Positions 1 to 6,504 are shown, counted from the stretch's first letter. The stretch is 6,734 bases of DNA from Helicobacteraceae bacterium (GCA_015488075.1 WFOM01000042.1:1-6734); one strand, 5' to 3'. Numbers and translations: made by a program. The notes: generated from the sequence alone by a model not told the origin.

Positions 1-1
1 G

Positions 2-250
2 TATATAAAAGTTGCCAAAAAACTTTCAAAAAACATGGTCCCTGATTCAAGACTCAAGATATTTGAAAAACTGAGTGAAAAAGATGAAAATGCAACACCT
101 GCTTATCTTTATACCGCTTTTGATGTTGAGATGATCGAACTTGCCAAAGAGATACTTGATGCATCAAGTCAGGATGAATACAAAAACTTCAAAGCATTTT
201 TGGCTCTTAGAGAGTGCGGGAAAAATTTCAGTATAGATCTTTTTGTGTAA
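2..250 (+). CDS. 3' part of an unrecognised gene (5' end outside window)
   Basis: The reading frame is open from the first codon in the window (tat at 2-4) to the TAA at 248-250. The ATG at 35 is therefore probably internal, and the gene most likely starts upstream of the window. About 82 C-terminal residues are visible. They are charged and look mostly helical, with a stretch reading ATPAYLYTAFDVEMIELAKE, and end in SIDLFV. There is no transmembrane segment, Cys/His cluster or motif I recognise, although the helix pattern would fit an alpha-helical repeat or helical-bundle protein. Only one base separates its stop from the ATG of dusB at 252, so the two are almost certainly cotranscribed and may be translationally coupled. 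Function unknown. Confidence 0.75.
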   Translation, partial: YIKVAKKLSKNMVPDSRLKIFEKLSEKDENATPAYLYTAFDVEMIELAKEILDASSQDEYKNFKAFLALRECGKNFSIDLFV

Positions 251-251
251 G

Positions 252-1199
252 ATGGAACTTTTCAAAAACAAACCTTTGTATGTTTTGGCCCCTTTGGCCG
301 GTTACACAGACCTTCCTTTTAGAAGTGTTGTGAAAAAGTTTGGAGCCGACCTTACTGTAAGTGAGATGTTAAGCTCTAATGCACTCGTTCACAACTCAAA
401 AAAAACTTTGAAAATGATGGAAAAATCACCTTTTGAAAATCCTTATTCTGTTCAGATAGCAGGGAGTGATGAAGATGTTGTTAAGGGTGCTGTTGAGATA
501 TTAAACGAAGTTGAAGATATAGACATCATAGACTTAAACTGCGGTTGTCCCGTGCCTAAGATAGTAAGCCACGGAAGCGGAAGCAATCTGCTTAAAGATT
601 TGCCAAAAATGTCAAAGATTATAAGAACTATAAAAGATACTTCCAAAAAAGAGCTTACCAGTGTCAAGATAAGACTTGGTTTTGAAGACAAAAACCATAT
701 AGAGATAGCAAAAGTTTGCCAAGACAGCGGGGCAGACTTTATAGCAGTTCACGGTAGAACAAGAGCAGGTAAATTCAAAGCTCCTGTTGACTATGATGCT
801 ATCAAAGAGGTTAAAGAAGCCGTATCAATCCCTGTTATAGCAAACGGAGACATAGACAGCTTTTCAAAAGCCAAATGGGTTTTAGAACACACAGGAGCAG
901 ACGGTGTCATGATAGGCAGAGGAGCTGTCGGAGCTCCGTGGATATTTCATCAGTTAAAAACAGCTAAAGAGCATGTTTCTTTGGAGCTAAAAAGAGATGT
1001 GGTTTTGGAACATTTTGACAGAATGATAGAGTTTTACGGTGATTACGGTGCGGTTTTGTTTAGAAAACATATACATACTTACTCCAAAGGATTAAGAGGT
1101 GCTTCAAAACTAAGAGACACCGTAAACCGTATAGAAGACCCAAAAGAGTTCAGAGATGTTTTAGCGGATTTTTTTAAAACCACAGAGGAAGTATGTTAG
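252..1199 (+). CDS. dusB: tRNA-dihydrouridine synthase, DusB family
   Basis: FMN-dependent enzyme that reduces specific uridines in the tRNA D-loop to dihydrouridine using NAD(P)H; cytoplasmic. The 315-residue product has the usual family length and a TIM-barrel motif order. It opens with LAPLAGYTDLPFR (residues 12-24), followed by VQIAGSD near 67. NCGCPVPK is at 96-103, where Cys99 is the expected catalytic acid cysteine. SVKIRLGF (137-144) carries a flavin-contacting Lys139. HGRTRAG starts at 167, IANGD at 196, and the phosphate-binding GVMIGRGAVGAPW runs from 218. A TTG at 243 would add three residues, but the ATG at 252 places the conserved N-terminus correctly. No Shine-Dalgarno is seen before it; the preceding stop is one base away, so translation may depend on coupling. 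The last 7 bases overlap the next gene. The family assignment is secure; which uridine it modifies is inferred. Confidence 0.96.
   Translation: MELFKNKPLYVLAPLAGYTDLPFRSVVKKFGADLTVSEMLSSNALVHNSKKTLKMMEKSPFENPYSVQIAGSDEDVVKGAVEILNEVEDIDIIDLNCGCPVPKIVSHGSGSNLLKDLPKMSKIIRTIKDTSKKELTSVKIRLGFEDKNHIEIAKVCQDSGADFIAVHGRTRAGKFKAPVDYDAIKEVKEAVSIPVIANGDIDSFSKAKWVLEHTGADGVMIGRGAVGAPWIFHQLKTAKEHVSLELKRDVVLEHFDRMIEFYGDYGAVLFRKHIHTYSKGLRGASKLRDTVNRIEDPKEFRDVLADFFKTTEEVC
1184..1190 (+). promoter_or_regulatory. Ribosome binding site for the nuclease-like gene
   Basis: AGAGGAA lies within the last codons of dusB, two bases before the ATG at 1193. Its purine-rich core supports that start over any later methionine, and shows that the 7-nt overlap with dusB (ATGTTAG) is real rather than an annotation artefact. 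Confidence 0.7.
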
Positions 1200-2359
1200 A
1201 TATATCAAAATCTATAAAAAATCTTGACAATGTTGATATAGAAGACAACCTTTTGTATTATGACTACAACATAAAACACTTAAAAAAACTTATAGACAAA
1301 GGTTTGGACAGAAACGACCCTGCATTTATAAGTGCATACCGTTCGTTTGAAGGTGAGGTTTTTGAAAATTTTATATATGAAAAACTTTTGAGATATGCTC
1401 TAAGCTGTGACGAGATTAAGTATTTTATACTTAAGGGTTATCATCAAAACCAGTTTGTCTCCAAGCCAAACACCCTTTCGATCAGTGAAAAACAACAAAT
1501 TGTTTACAGAACAAAAAGCAGAGAAATAAGTGAATTTGATGCTATGTTTATAACCAAAGACAATGAGCTTTATTTTGTTGAGATGACTTTGGTCAAATCG
1601 GTAGTCAAACTAAACAGAAGGCTCAGAAAGAAAAAAGCACTTTTGGAGACTATATTTCCAAACTATACCATAAAAGCACTTGTGATTTTAAATGAAGGTG
1701 TAAGCGGAGTTAGAGCATTTCCGGATTATGTAAAAATATGGAAAACAAAACCTTTTGATGCTAAAAAAGTTTTGGATTATCTTTTAAGTCCAAACAAAAG
1801 AAAACTAAAACCGAAAAAAATCATAAGATCAAAAAAAATGATAGAAGCTGATACTCTAAAGCTTTATCCTTTCAGATACTACAATACCCTTACATGGATA
1901 ACAAAAAAACTAAGAGAAGACAAAAACAACATCATAAACTTCAGATTTTTATATAACTACAAAACCCAAAGATATCATAACCTTTACAACAAATTTTATA
2001 TAGGTTATATAGATTTAAGCGAAGTTAAAGAGCTTTTGAAACTCGGTAATGAGTTTGACAAGAACCAAAAGGTGGTTGTTGCATTAGAGAAAAAATTTAA
2101 TGACGAGATAGTGCTGACTTACTACATACAAACAAGCAGGAAAAAACTATGGCTTTATGGTTTTAACGATGAAGGTGAACTTAGTGTAGAGCAAAAAGAT
2201 CCTTACGGTATAACGGTAACAGAAGTTTACCATATAAGCAGAATCTTTGATGAGAGCTACAGGCTCTCTTTTGATGATATCACAAAACTCCAAAAAGAGT
2301 TAAAAAGAAGATTTTTAAAGTATCAGTCCTCCAAAGAGTCCTGCAAAGATTCAAAATAG
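1193..2359 (+). CDS. Unnamed protein with a possible PD-(D/E)XK nuclease-like N-terminal domain
   Basis: I do not recognise a named family. The 388-residue product begins at the ATG at 1193, inside the end of dusB, with AGAGGAA at 1184-1190 as a clear ribosome binding site. Residues 50-70 form a helix with acidic positions (FEGEVFENFIYEKL, Glu53/55/58). A strand-turn-strand then carries EFDAMFI (Glu114, Asp116) and ELYFVEMT (Glu130-Met-Thr132), followed by a very basic helix, KLNRRLRKKKALLE (139-152). This order of helix Glu, Asp, then Glu-x-(Lys-like) after a hydrophobic strand is what PD-(D/E)XK nuclease folds look like, with Thr in place of the usual Lys. Residues 200-215 are strongly basic (KRKLKPKKIIRSKK). 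The C-terminal half (about 220-388) is a mixed, aromatic-rich region without known motifs. There is no signal peptide or membrane segment. The nuclease reading is inference; the protein could equally be a nuclease-fold relic acting only in binding. Its 3' end overlaps the opposite-strand haem gene by 37 bp. Confidence 0.8.
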   Translation: MLDISKSIKNLDNVDIEDNLLYYDYNIKHLKKLIDKGLDRNDPAFISAYRSFEGEVFENFIYEKLLRYALSCDEIKYFILKGYHQNQFVSKPNTLSISEKQQIVYRTKSREISEFDAMFITKDNELYFVEMTLVKSVVKLNRRLRKKKALLETIFPNYTIKALVILNEGVSGVRAFPDYVKIWKTKPFDAKKVLDYLLSPNKRKLKPKKIIRSKKMIEADTLKLYPFRYYNTLTWITKKLREDKNNIINFRFLYNYKTQRYHNLYNKFYIGYIDLSEVKELLKLGNEFDKNQKVVVALEKKFNDEIVLTYYIQTSRKKLWLYGFNDEGELSVEQKDPYGITVTEVYHISRIFDESYRLSFDDITKLQKELKRRFLKYQSSKESCKDSK

Positions 2360-2760
2360 TTTATAAGTATCTGTTTCTCTTTTTGTGTCAGTCTTGCATC
2401 TTTGTGCAGCCATTTGTAGCTTGGAAGCGGCATAACATTGTTTCTGACTGTCTGAATGGCTCTGTTTATAAGTCTTTTTTTCTCTTTTTTTGGTATGTCG
2501 CTCCAGTTGGATATGTTAAATCTTTCTCTGCCCACATCCACATGGTAGTCTATAGTCCATGAAAGAGGAGCTATATTTGAATACCATGGGAAATTGGTAT
2601 GATTTGTGTGGCAGTCGTTGCATGCTCTTTGCATTATCTCTTCGACCTGTTTTGGAGGATGAAGTGCTTTTTTCTCATCTATGGGGAAATTTTCTCTGTC
2701 CGGTCTTATGATCTGTATAAGTATAAAAACTCCTAAAAGTATCTGTAGCGCAAGCTTCAT
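2323..2760 (-). CDS. Membrane-anchored haem-binding domain protein (single CxxCH)
   Basis: A 145-residue protein resembling the small haem-binding domain family (Pfam Haem_bd type). Residues 3-18 form one hydrophobic N-terminal segment (LALQILLGVFILIQII) without a convincing cleavage site, so it is probably anchored in the inner membrane with the rest in the periplasm. Cys47-Asn-Asp-Cys50-His51 is the covalent c-type haem site. It is followed by the family's typical TNFPWYSNIAPLSW, then HVDVGRERFNISNW, and MPLPSY near 110-115; Met110 is a possible distal ligand, and His119 is another candidate. The start at 2760 has GGAG five bases upstream on this strand. It lies 35 bp downstream of lpxB on the same strand and is probably cotranscribed with it. 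Maturation would need a cytochrome c assembly system encoded elsewhere. The electron-transfer partner or sensing role is unknown. Confidence 0.88.
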   Translation of the reverse strand: MKLALQILLGVFILIQIIRPDRENFPIDEKKALHPPKQVEEIMQRACNDCHTNHTNFPWYSNIAPLSWTIDYHVDVGRERFNISNWSDIPKKEKKRLINRAIQTVRNNVMPLPSYKWLHKDARLTQKEKQILINYFESLQDSLED

Positions 2761-2795
2761 GTCAACTCCATAAATATTAGTTTGTATTTTGTTTA

Positions 2796-3866
2796 TTATA
2801 ATTTTTTTGAAATTATAGTATCTGTTTGGAAATATTTGGCTACATTTTTACTGCTGCCGTGTCCAATATAGCTTCTTAGCTTTTTGGATTGCAAGAGAAA
2901 GTTTTCTCTGTCATAATTGTTAAAAGAATCCAAAAGATTTTCAACATTTACTTCATCCTGTATAAATTCCGGATGCATGATGCTTCCGTCATATCTCTCA
3001 AGCATAAGATTTGCAAGTCCGGCATAATTTAGTTTTACCAGACTTTTGGCTATGATGTAGTCGAATCTGTTGGCTATATATATCAAACTGAAAGGGATAC
3101 CTATGAGTGAAGCTTCGAGTGTTGCCGTCCCACTGCAGATAAATCCGAAATCTGCTCTATATAAAACATCATAAGTGTTGTGTTCTATGTTAAAACCGTT
3201 TAAATCTCCGTAAAGGTTTTGGATTTCTGCATCGCTAAAATGTTTTGGAATTATAATGGTGTTTTTTTTATCATGAAAATGTTTTGCAAGCTCTTTAAAT
3301 ACAGGCATAAGTCTTGTTATCTCACTTTTTCTGCTTCCCGGCATATATACTATCTCGTTTACATCATTGTTTAGGTTTTCTTTGTATTTTGGTATGATGT
3401 CCAAAAGAGGATGCCCGACATAGGTTATGGGTGCATTTTTTGGGTAGTAGTCTTTTTCAAAAGGAAGGATTGATAAAAGTTTGTCACAGTATCTTACCAG
3501 TTTTTTGATCCTTCCTTTTCTCCATGCCCATGCTTGAGGGAGTATATAGTAGATTATCTCTTTGTTTGGGTATGCTTTTTTTATCTTTTTGGCAAGCGGA
3601 AGGTTAAATCCTGATGAGTCCATAAGCAAAATTTTGTCTGCATCTTTTGCCAACTCAACCATATCATCAGCCAGTTTGAAAAAAAATCTAAGTTTTTTTA
3701 CGGCATCTACAAACCCCATAACAGCCAATGATTGCAGATCTACCATGCTCTTGCCAAGGTTTTTGTCAAATATACCCATAAGCTCTATATCATCATCAAG
3801 CTCTTTTTTTAGGTTTTTAAGATGGATATTTGCCGAATGCTCCAGTGCACTTACCAAAAGTTTCAA
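2796..3866 (-). CDS. lpxB: Lipid-A-disaccharide synthase
   Basis: Glycosyltransferase (GT19) that joins UDP-2,3-diacylglucosamine to lipid X to form the lipid A disaccharide; a peripheral inner-membrane enzyme. The 356-residue product is slightly shorter than the E. coli enzyme, as is usual in Campylobacterota. Motifs in order: SALEHSANIHL (6-16, replacing the more common GExSGD), MDSSGFNLPLAKK (82-94), YYILPQAWAWRKGRIKKL (106-123), LPFEKDYY (134-141), YVGHPLLD (149-156), MPGSRKSEI (175-183), and the donor-binding SGTATLEASLIGIP (245-258), followed by NLMLER. The start is a TTG at 3864-3866, supported by AAGGAAA just upstream. The first in-frame ATG would be around residue 30 and would delete the conserved N-terminal motif. 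It is transcribed divergently from the pseudo-dihydroorotase operon. Intact and confident; the Ca2-type acyl chemistry of the substrate cannot be read here. Confidence 0.96.
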   Translation of the reverse strand: MKLLVSALEHSANIHLKNLKKELDDDIELMGIFDKNLGKSMVDLQSLAVMGFVDAVKKLRFFFKLADDMVELAKDADKILLMDSSGFNLPLAKKIKKAYPNKEIIYYILPQAWAWRKGRIKKLVRYCDKLLSILPFEKDYYPKNAPITYVGHPLLDIIPKYKENLNNDVNEIVYMPGSRKSEITRLMPVFKELAKHFHDKKNTIIIPKHFSDAEIQNLYGDLNGFNIEHNTYDVLYRADFGFICSGTATLEASLIGIPFSLIYIANRFDYIIAKSLVKLNYAGLANLMLERYDGSIMHPEFIQDEVNVENLLDSFNNYDRENFLLQSKKLRSYIGHGSSKNVAKYFQTDTIISKKL

Positions 3867-3890
3867 ACAATTTCCTTTTTTTGATAAAAT
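3862..3890 (+). promoter_or_regulatory. Predicted promoter of the pyrC'-flgA-ubiX operon
   Basis: Plus-strand reading: TTCAAA at 3862-3867 (four of six to TTGACA), a 17-base spacer, then TAAAAT at 3885-3890 (five of six to TATAAT). The transcript would begin near 3897, just before AGGAG at 3905-3909. Its -10 shares bases 3889-3890 with the -10 of the lpxB promoter, and its -35 lies on the lpxB start codon. Confidence 0.45.
3871..3877 (-). promoter_or_regulatory. Ribosome binding site that fixes the TTG start of lpxB
   Basis: On the minus strand this reads AAGGAAA, with the GGA core six bases before TTG. It decides the start codon, since no in-frame ATG is near. Confidence 0.7.
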
Positions 3891-3917
3891 TATAGCAAGA
3901 AAACAGGAGAATGTATG
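3889..3917 (-). promoter_or_regulatory. Predicted lpxB promoter (extended -10)
   Basis: Minus-strand reading: a perfect TATAAT at 3894-3889 preceded by TGC, giving an extended -10 (TGnTATAAT). A weak -35 (CATACA, 3917-3912) lies 17 bases upstream and overlaps the start codon of the divergent gene. The expected transcript start is near 3882, leaving a leader of about 15 bases that holds the AAGGAAA site. A prediction from consensus match only. Confidence 0.6.
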
Positions 3918-5075
3918 GTTTTAAAAAATTTAAAAACAGTTGACGGTAAAGTTTTAGATATAACTGTAAAAAACGGTGTCATAACAGATATACAAAATTC
4001 GGACAAAAACTCAGATGTTTATATACTTCCAAAAATTGTTGATCTTAATGTATCTTTGGATGATTTTAATCTAAATCAGGCAAATATAAAAAAGCTCTCA
4101 AACGAAGCAAAAAAAGGCGGAGTTGGGAGTGTTTTAATCCAGCCGAGACTAAATCCGACAATAGACAATGAGATAACACTTGAGTTTGCATACAACATAA
4201 CAAAAGATGAAGATTTGGATATCAACTTTTGTATAAATACTATACAGGATGACTTGAGTCTTTCAAACATAGCCATACTTTTAAAAAAAGGTTCATATCC
4301 GTATCTTAGCACCATTGTCAAAAACAACATAGCCATAAAGATAGCAGAATATATGCAAATGTATAAAAAGACTCTTCATGTAAAAGCTGAAGACAACTCA
4401 CTTATATCAAACGGAGTAATGTTTGAAGGCGATACAAGCTCCAAACTTGGGCTACCTGGCATACCAGAACTGAGTGAAGTTGTTCATGTCTCAAGAATGA
4501 TAGAGATAGCACGGTATTATAAAATCTCTATAGTTTTTAAATCTGTTTACTCTCCAAGGTCGCTTGATATGATAAAAAAAGCAAAAAAAGAGGGTATAGA
4601 TGTAAAAGCTGAAGTTTCCATACATCATCTTGTAAAATCTGACAAAGAGTGTAACGACTATAACACCTATGCAAAAATAGACCCGCCTTTAGTTTGTGAC
4701 GAACTAAGAGAAGAACTGCTAGATAGTTTGAAAAACGGTGATATTGATTTGTTTACACTTCTTCATCAGCCAAATTCGCCCGTAAACAAAGAAGTGGCTT
4801 TTTATGATGCAAGTTACGGCACATCATCTTTGTCTTTGGGATACAGTCTGTATTATACACATCTTGTAAAAAAAGGTGTGATTGATTTTAAAGAGCTTGT
4901 AAGACTTGTGCAGACAAACCCTTCAAATATTTTAGAAAAAGAAACAAATGAGTTAAAAATCGGCAGCAGTATAAAAGACTTTGTAACTTTTGATACCACT
5001 AAATCTTTTGTGGTAGATGACAAAAGCTCACTTTATAACACTCAGGAGCTTTTTGGAGTTATTGAGAGTTTATGA
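3915..5075 (+). CDS. Dihydroorotase-like pseudoenzyme (PyrC'-type)
   Basis: A 386-residue member of the dihydroorotase/amidohydrolase superfamily, full length by family standards. Homology shows in ILPKIVDLNVSL (37-48, equivalent of the PGLIDxHxH strand), HVKAEDNSL (155-163), KLGLPGIPELSE (177-188), EVSIHHLVKSD (233-243), KIDPPLVCDELREELL (254-269) and TNPSNIL (334-340). The active site is broken: the HxH pair is Asn45/Ser47, the next metal-binding His is Ser210 by alignment, and the catalytic Asp of TDHAPH is Leu283 (LLHQPN). Only Asp160 and the HH at 237-238 remain. In Pseudomonas, inactive PyrC' proteins are structural partners of aspartate carbamoyltransferase PyrB, so a similar scaffold role is possible; no pyrB is in this window. 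The start at 3915 has AGGAG at 3905-3909; an ATG at 3911 is out of frame and too close. It overlaps flgA by ATGA. Confidence 0.9.
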   Translation: MVLKNLKTVDGKVLDITVKNGVITDIQNSDKNSDVYILPKIVDLNVSLDDFNLNQANIKKLSNEAKKGGVGSVLIQPRLNPTIDNEITLEFAYNITKDEDLDINFCINTIQDDLSLSNIAILLKKGSYPYLSTIVKNNIAIKIAEYMQMYKKTLHVKAEDNSLISNGVMFEGDTSSKLGLPGIPELSEVVHVSRMIEIARYYKISIVFKSVYSPRSLDMIKKAKKEGIDVKAEVSIHHLVKSDKECNDYNTYAKIDPPLVCDELREELLDSLKNGDIDLFTLLHQPNSPVNKEVAFYDASYGTSSLSLGYSLYYTHLVKKGVIDFKELVRLVQTNPSNILEKETNELKIGSSIKDFVTFDTTKSFVVDDKSSLYNTQELFGVIESL

Positions 5076-5932
5076 GAATTTTTTTAGCGATTTTAATCTT
5101 TTTAACTATATATGCAAGGGAGCTAAAAAGAGAGTATCTGGTTGAAGGCAGTGATATCAACCTCTCTGTTATAACCAAAGATACCAAAAATGACATAAAA
5201 CTTTTTAGCATACCAAAAAACAGATATCAAAAAAGGGTTAGTGTATTAAATATACTTAAAATTTTACAGCAAAACGGTTACAAAGATTTTAAAAAACCAA
5301 GATTTGGTTATATAACCTTCAAAAGAGCTTCACATATAGATACAACAAAACTAAAAGAGAAGATAAAAAACTACTTTTTAAATCATTATCCCGATATGGT
5401 TATAAACAATGTAACAGTAACACCAAGAGGGTATATAGAAAAGATGCCAAAAGAGTATATACTCAAGATGCAGCCAAAGAGTTTTTTAAAATCAAGCGGT
5501 ATATGTTCTGTAAAACTTCCAAGTAAAAGAATGTTATTTTTTGACTATTATGTTGACGGCGGGTTGAAAGTTTACAAATCAAACAAGATTATAAAAAAAG
5601 GTCAAAGTATAGATTTCAGAAATATAAAAGCCGTCTTTGTAAGGTTTGACAGATTCTTTGCAAAACCTGTTTTGGAGATAAACTCACTTCAGGCAAAGCA
5701 CAATATACCAAAAAACAGGGTTATAACACTAAGAGATGTAGAGTCTTTGGACCTTGTTCACAAAAGAGATACCGTAAATGTTATATACAACAAAAACGGT
5801 ATAGAGATAGATTTCAGTGCCAAATCTTTGCAAAACGGTAAACTAGGTGATATAATAACAGTAGTAAATTCAAAGAAAAAAAGACTCAGAGTAAAAGTTA
5901 TTGGAAAAAATTTGGTAAAAATGACAGAATAG
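5072..5932 (+). CDS. flgA: Flagellar basal body P-ring formation protein FlgA
   Basis: Periplasmic chaperone needed to assemble FlgI into the flagellar P ring. The 286-residue product begins with a short Sec signal (RIFLAILIFLTIYA, likely cut after Ala15), so the mature protein is periplasmic. The N-terminal portion (about 20-150) is divergent. The C-terminal SAF/ChapFlgA region starts near residue 165, with VDGGLKVYKSNKIIKKGQSI as the first SAF segment. It continues through LQAKHNIPKNRVITLRDVE, then DTVNVIYNKNGIEIDFSAKSL and the characteristic NGKLGDIITVVNSK, before ending in RLRVKVIGKNLVKM. The ATG overlaps the upstream stop as ATGA, with a weak GAGAG site at 5064-5068, so expression is probably coupled to the pseudo-dihydroorotase gene. 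Pairing with ubiX directly downstream is typical of Campylobacterota as I recall it (C. jejuni has flgA beside ubiX). No flagellar sigma-54 or sigma-28 promoter is visible directly before it. Confidence 0.93.
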   Translation: MRIFLAILIFLTIYARELKREYLVEGSDINLSVITKDTKNDIKLFSIPKNRYQKRVSVLNILKILQQNGYKDFKKPRFGYITFKRASHIDTTKLKEKIKNYFLNHYPDMVINNVTVTPRGYIEKMPKEYILKMQPKSFLKSSGICSVKLPSKRMLFFDYYVDGGLKVYKSNKIIKKGQSIDFRNIKAVFVRFDRFFAKPVLEINSLQAKHNIPKNRVITLRDVESLDLVHKRDTVNVIYNKNGIEIDFSAKSLQNGKLGDIITVVNSKKKRLRVKVIGKNLVKMTE

Positions 5933-6463
5933 ATGAAAAAGTTGGTAGTAGCAAGCAGTGGAGCAAGCGGAGTAGGACTTGTAAAAAAAGTGTTAAAATA
6001 TATTCCAAAAGATATAGAAGTTCATTTTATAAAAACAAAACACAGCGATATAGTTTTGGAAAAAGAGCAAAATATCATCATGCATGAAGATGAAGATATA
6101 GGTGCGAGTGTGGCATCTGGCAGTTTTGGAGTTGACGGGATGATGATAATACCGACAAGTATGAACACTTTGGCGAAAATCTCATGCGGTATAGCCGACA
6201 ACCTTGTAACAAGAGCTGCCTCAGTAATGATAAAAGAGCAAAAAAAACTGCTTTTGGCTCCAAGAGAACTGCCTTTTTCACCTATAGCGCTTGAGAATAT
6301 GCAAAAACTCTCAAACATAGGAGTGATAATAGCTCCACCTGTTATGGGGTATTACAGCAGGCAAAAGAGTTTGGATGAGATGGAGGATTTTATAATCGGA
6401 AAATGGTTTGATTTGATGGGGATAGAAAACAGTTTGTATAAGAGATGGGGGAGTGAGGATTGA
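5933..6463 (+). CDS. ubiX: Flavin prenyltransferase UbiX
   Basis: Attaches a dimethylallyl group to reduced FMN, making prenyl-FMN, the cofactor of UbiD-type decarboxylases. The 176-residue product keeps the family order: SGASG (9-13, FMN phosphate region), SGSFGVDGMMIIPTSMNTLAKI (62-83 region), CGIADNLVTRAASVMIKE (85-102), LLLAPRELPF (106-115), ENM (121-123), PPVMGYYSRQ (135-144) and the C-terminal GKWFDLMGI. By alignment to the Pseudomonas enzyme, Arg94, Lys101, Glu112 and Tyr141 match active-site residues, while the late Arg of GR-x-LD appears as Lys157. The ATG follows the flgA TAG directly, with no spacing and no clear ribosome binding site, so translation probably relies on ribosomes finishing flgA. 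No ubiD is nearby. In this phylum the cofactor may serve menaquinone (futalosine route) decarboxylases; that is inference. Confidence 0.95.
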   Translation: MKKLVVASSGASGVGLVKKVLKYIPKDIEVHFIKTKHSDIVLEKEQNIIMHEDEDIGASVASGSFGVDGMMIIPTSMNTLAKISCGIADNLVTRAASVMIKEQKKLLLAPRELPFSPIALENMQKLSNIGVIIAPPVMGYYSRQKSLDEMEDFIIGKWFDLMGIENSLYKRWGSED

Positions 6464-6467
6464 GGAT
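6454..6467 (+). repeat. Perfect 7-bp tandem duplication across the ubiX stop codon
   Basis: TGAGGAT occurs twice in direct succession (6454-6460 and 6461-6467). The second copy supplies the in-frame TGA that ends ubiX. With a single copy the frame would read on about nine codons to the TAG at 6492. It could be a replication-slippage duplication. Confidence 0.6.
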
Positions 6468-6490
6468 TTAGGTTTAATGAGAACAAAGCG

Positions 6491-6504
6491 TTAGCGTAGG
6501 CTAA
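6491..6504. repeat. Short inverted repeat TTAGC-gtag-GCTAA
   Basis: A perfect 5-bp stem with a 4-base loop in the spacer between ubiX and the nucleotidyltransferase gene. It sits within a GC-richer patch (AAAGCGTTAGCGTAGGCTAA) unlike the surrounding AT-rich spacer. It is too short, and lacks the T-run, to be called a terminator with any confidence. The rest of the 92-bp spacer holds only the tandem repeat and the promoter described separately. Confidence 0.4.

Noticed and set aside
243..251. TTG at 243 as the dusB start
   Set aside because: It would overlap the upstream gene and add three non-conserved residues; the ATG at 252 fits the family N-terminus.
452..691. Minus-strand open frame inside dusB
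   Set aside because: Antisense shadow of the conserved DusB active-site region; low-complexity Ser/Leu/Ile translation.
2797..2817. Inverted repeat TATAATTT-ttttg-AAATTATA at the 3' end of lpxB, possible terminator
   Set aside because: The 8-bp stem is entirely A-T, overlaps the last lpxB codons, and is not followed by a T-run on the minus strand; it is likely chance in AT-rich DNA.
3911..3913. ATG at 3911 as a start for the pseudo-dihydroorotase
   Set aside because: It is out of frame and only one base from the AGGAG site; the ATG at 3915 has proper spacing and opens the conserved frame.
3562..3924. Open frame of 120 codons on the plus strand, antisense to lpxB
   Set aside because: It lies over the strongly conserved LpxB N-terminal half, its Ser/Phe-rich translation is typical of an antisense shadow, and it has no ribosome binding site.
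4076..4336. Minus-strand open frame inside the pseudo-dihydroorotase gene
   Set aside because: Antisense shadow with no start signals; the plus-strand frame carries the family motifs.
6022..6318. Two overlapping minus-strand open frames inside ubiX
   Set aside because: Both sit opposite the conserved UbiX motifs and have no recognisable protein content or ribosome binding site.
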